A stretch of 6,067 nt of DNA from Candidatus Zhuqueibacterota bacterium (GTDB taxonomy: Bacteria > SM23-31 > B21-G16): positions 1-6,067 of the forward strand of contig QNDJ01000122.1 of assembly GCA_003644825.1 (NCBI GenBank). The letters run 5' to 3'. Position 1 is the first letter of the stretch, and each line of letters starts with the position of its first letter. Both the position numbers and the translations under genes were made by a program. The notes beneath the pieces are model-generated. The model saw only the letters and a list, made by a program, of their open reading frames with translations. It did not search any database and was not told the DNA's origin. Shown piece after piece: positions 6,028-6,067 of the stretch.

Positions 6028-6067
6028 TTATCTTACAAATAATAATGCATAAGAAGCAGCCTAAATA
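6028..6067 (-). other. Possible in-frame continuation of the PEGA gene, interrupted by TAA and TAG
   Basis: Upstream of the open frame the same frame reads TAG (6061-6063), AASYALLFVR, then TAA (6028-6030). SYALLFVR fits the strand that usually precedes KGYE in a PEGA domain, which suggests the coding frame once continued through here. The two stops mean decay, or sequence error close to the end of an assembled contig. Confidence 0.4.

Overview
The window is an AT-rich stretch of bacterial DNA in which every gene I can support reads from the minus strand. It suggests an anaerobic, probably diderm bacterium from a poorly sampled lineage. The grounds are a corrinoid/iron-sulfur membrane protein, an exported amidohydrolase, a PEGA-domain membrane protein and sigma70-like promoters. 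I cannot name the phylum. In transcription order (high to low coordinates), the window opens with a PEGA/DUF5683-like membrane protein (5287-6027) whose 5' end is missing or broken near the window edge.

The core is a tightly coupled gene pair. The first is a class I SAM-dependent methyltransferase (4534-5187) resembling the corrinoid protein-associated methyltransferase CpaM. Two bases after it comes an HgcAB-like fusion protein (3368-4531). The fusion joins an HgcA-type corrinoid domain (motif N-V-W-C), four membrane segments and an HgcB-type ferredoxin domain in one chain. HgcA and HgcB are the mercury-methylation proteins, but this fusion departs from them at several points and more likely methylates something else. 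The pair looks like a SAM- or corrinoid-linked methyl-transfer system of unknown substrate, and it is the most interesting part of the window.

A second transcription unit follows, with its own good promoter (3301-3329) and a strong terminator (652-726). It holds a PIG-L/LmbE-type zinc deacetylase gene (2430-3278) interrupted by one in-frame TGA but otherwise intact, and an exported YtcJ-like metal-dependent amidohydrolase (736-2406). The last gene (1-481, running off the window) is the N-terminus of a large type III-like adenine DNA methyltransferase with its own extended -10 promoter. It is probably part of a restriction-modification or defence locus.

Two unrelated genes carry in-frame stop codons inside conserved sequence. 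These are either true decay or errors in a low-coverage assembly. The neighbouring genes end in TAA or TGA as usual, which argues against a reassigned genetic code.
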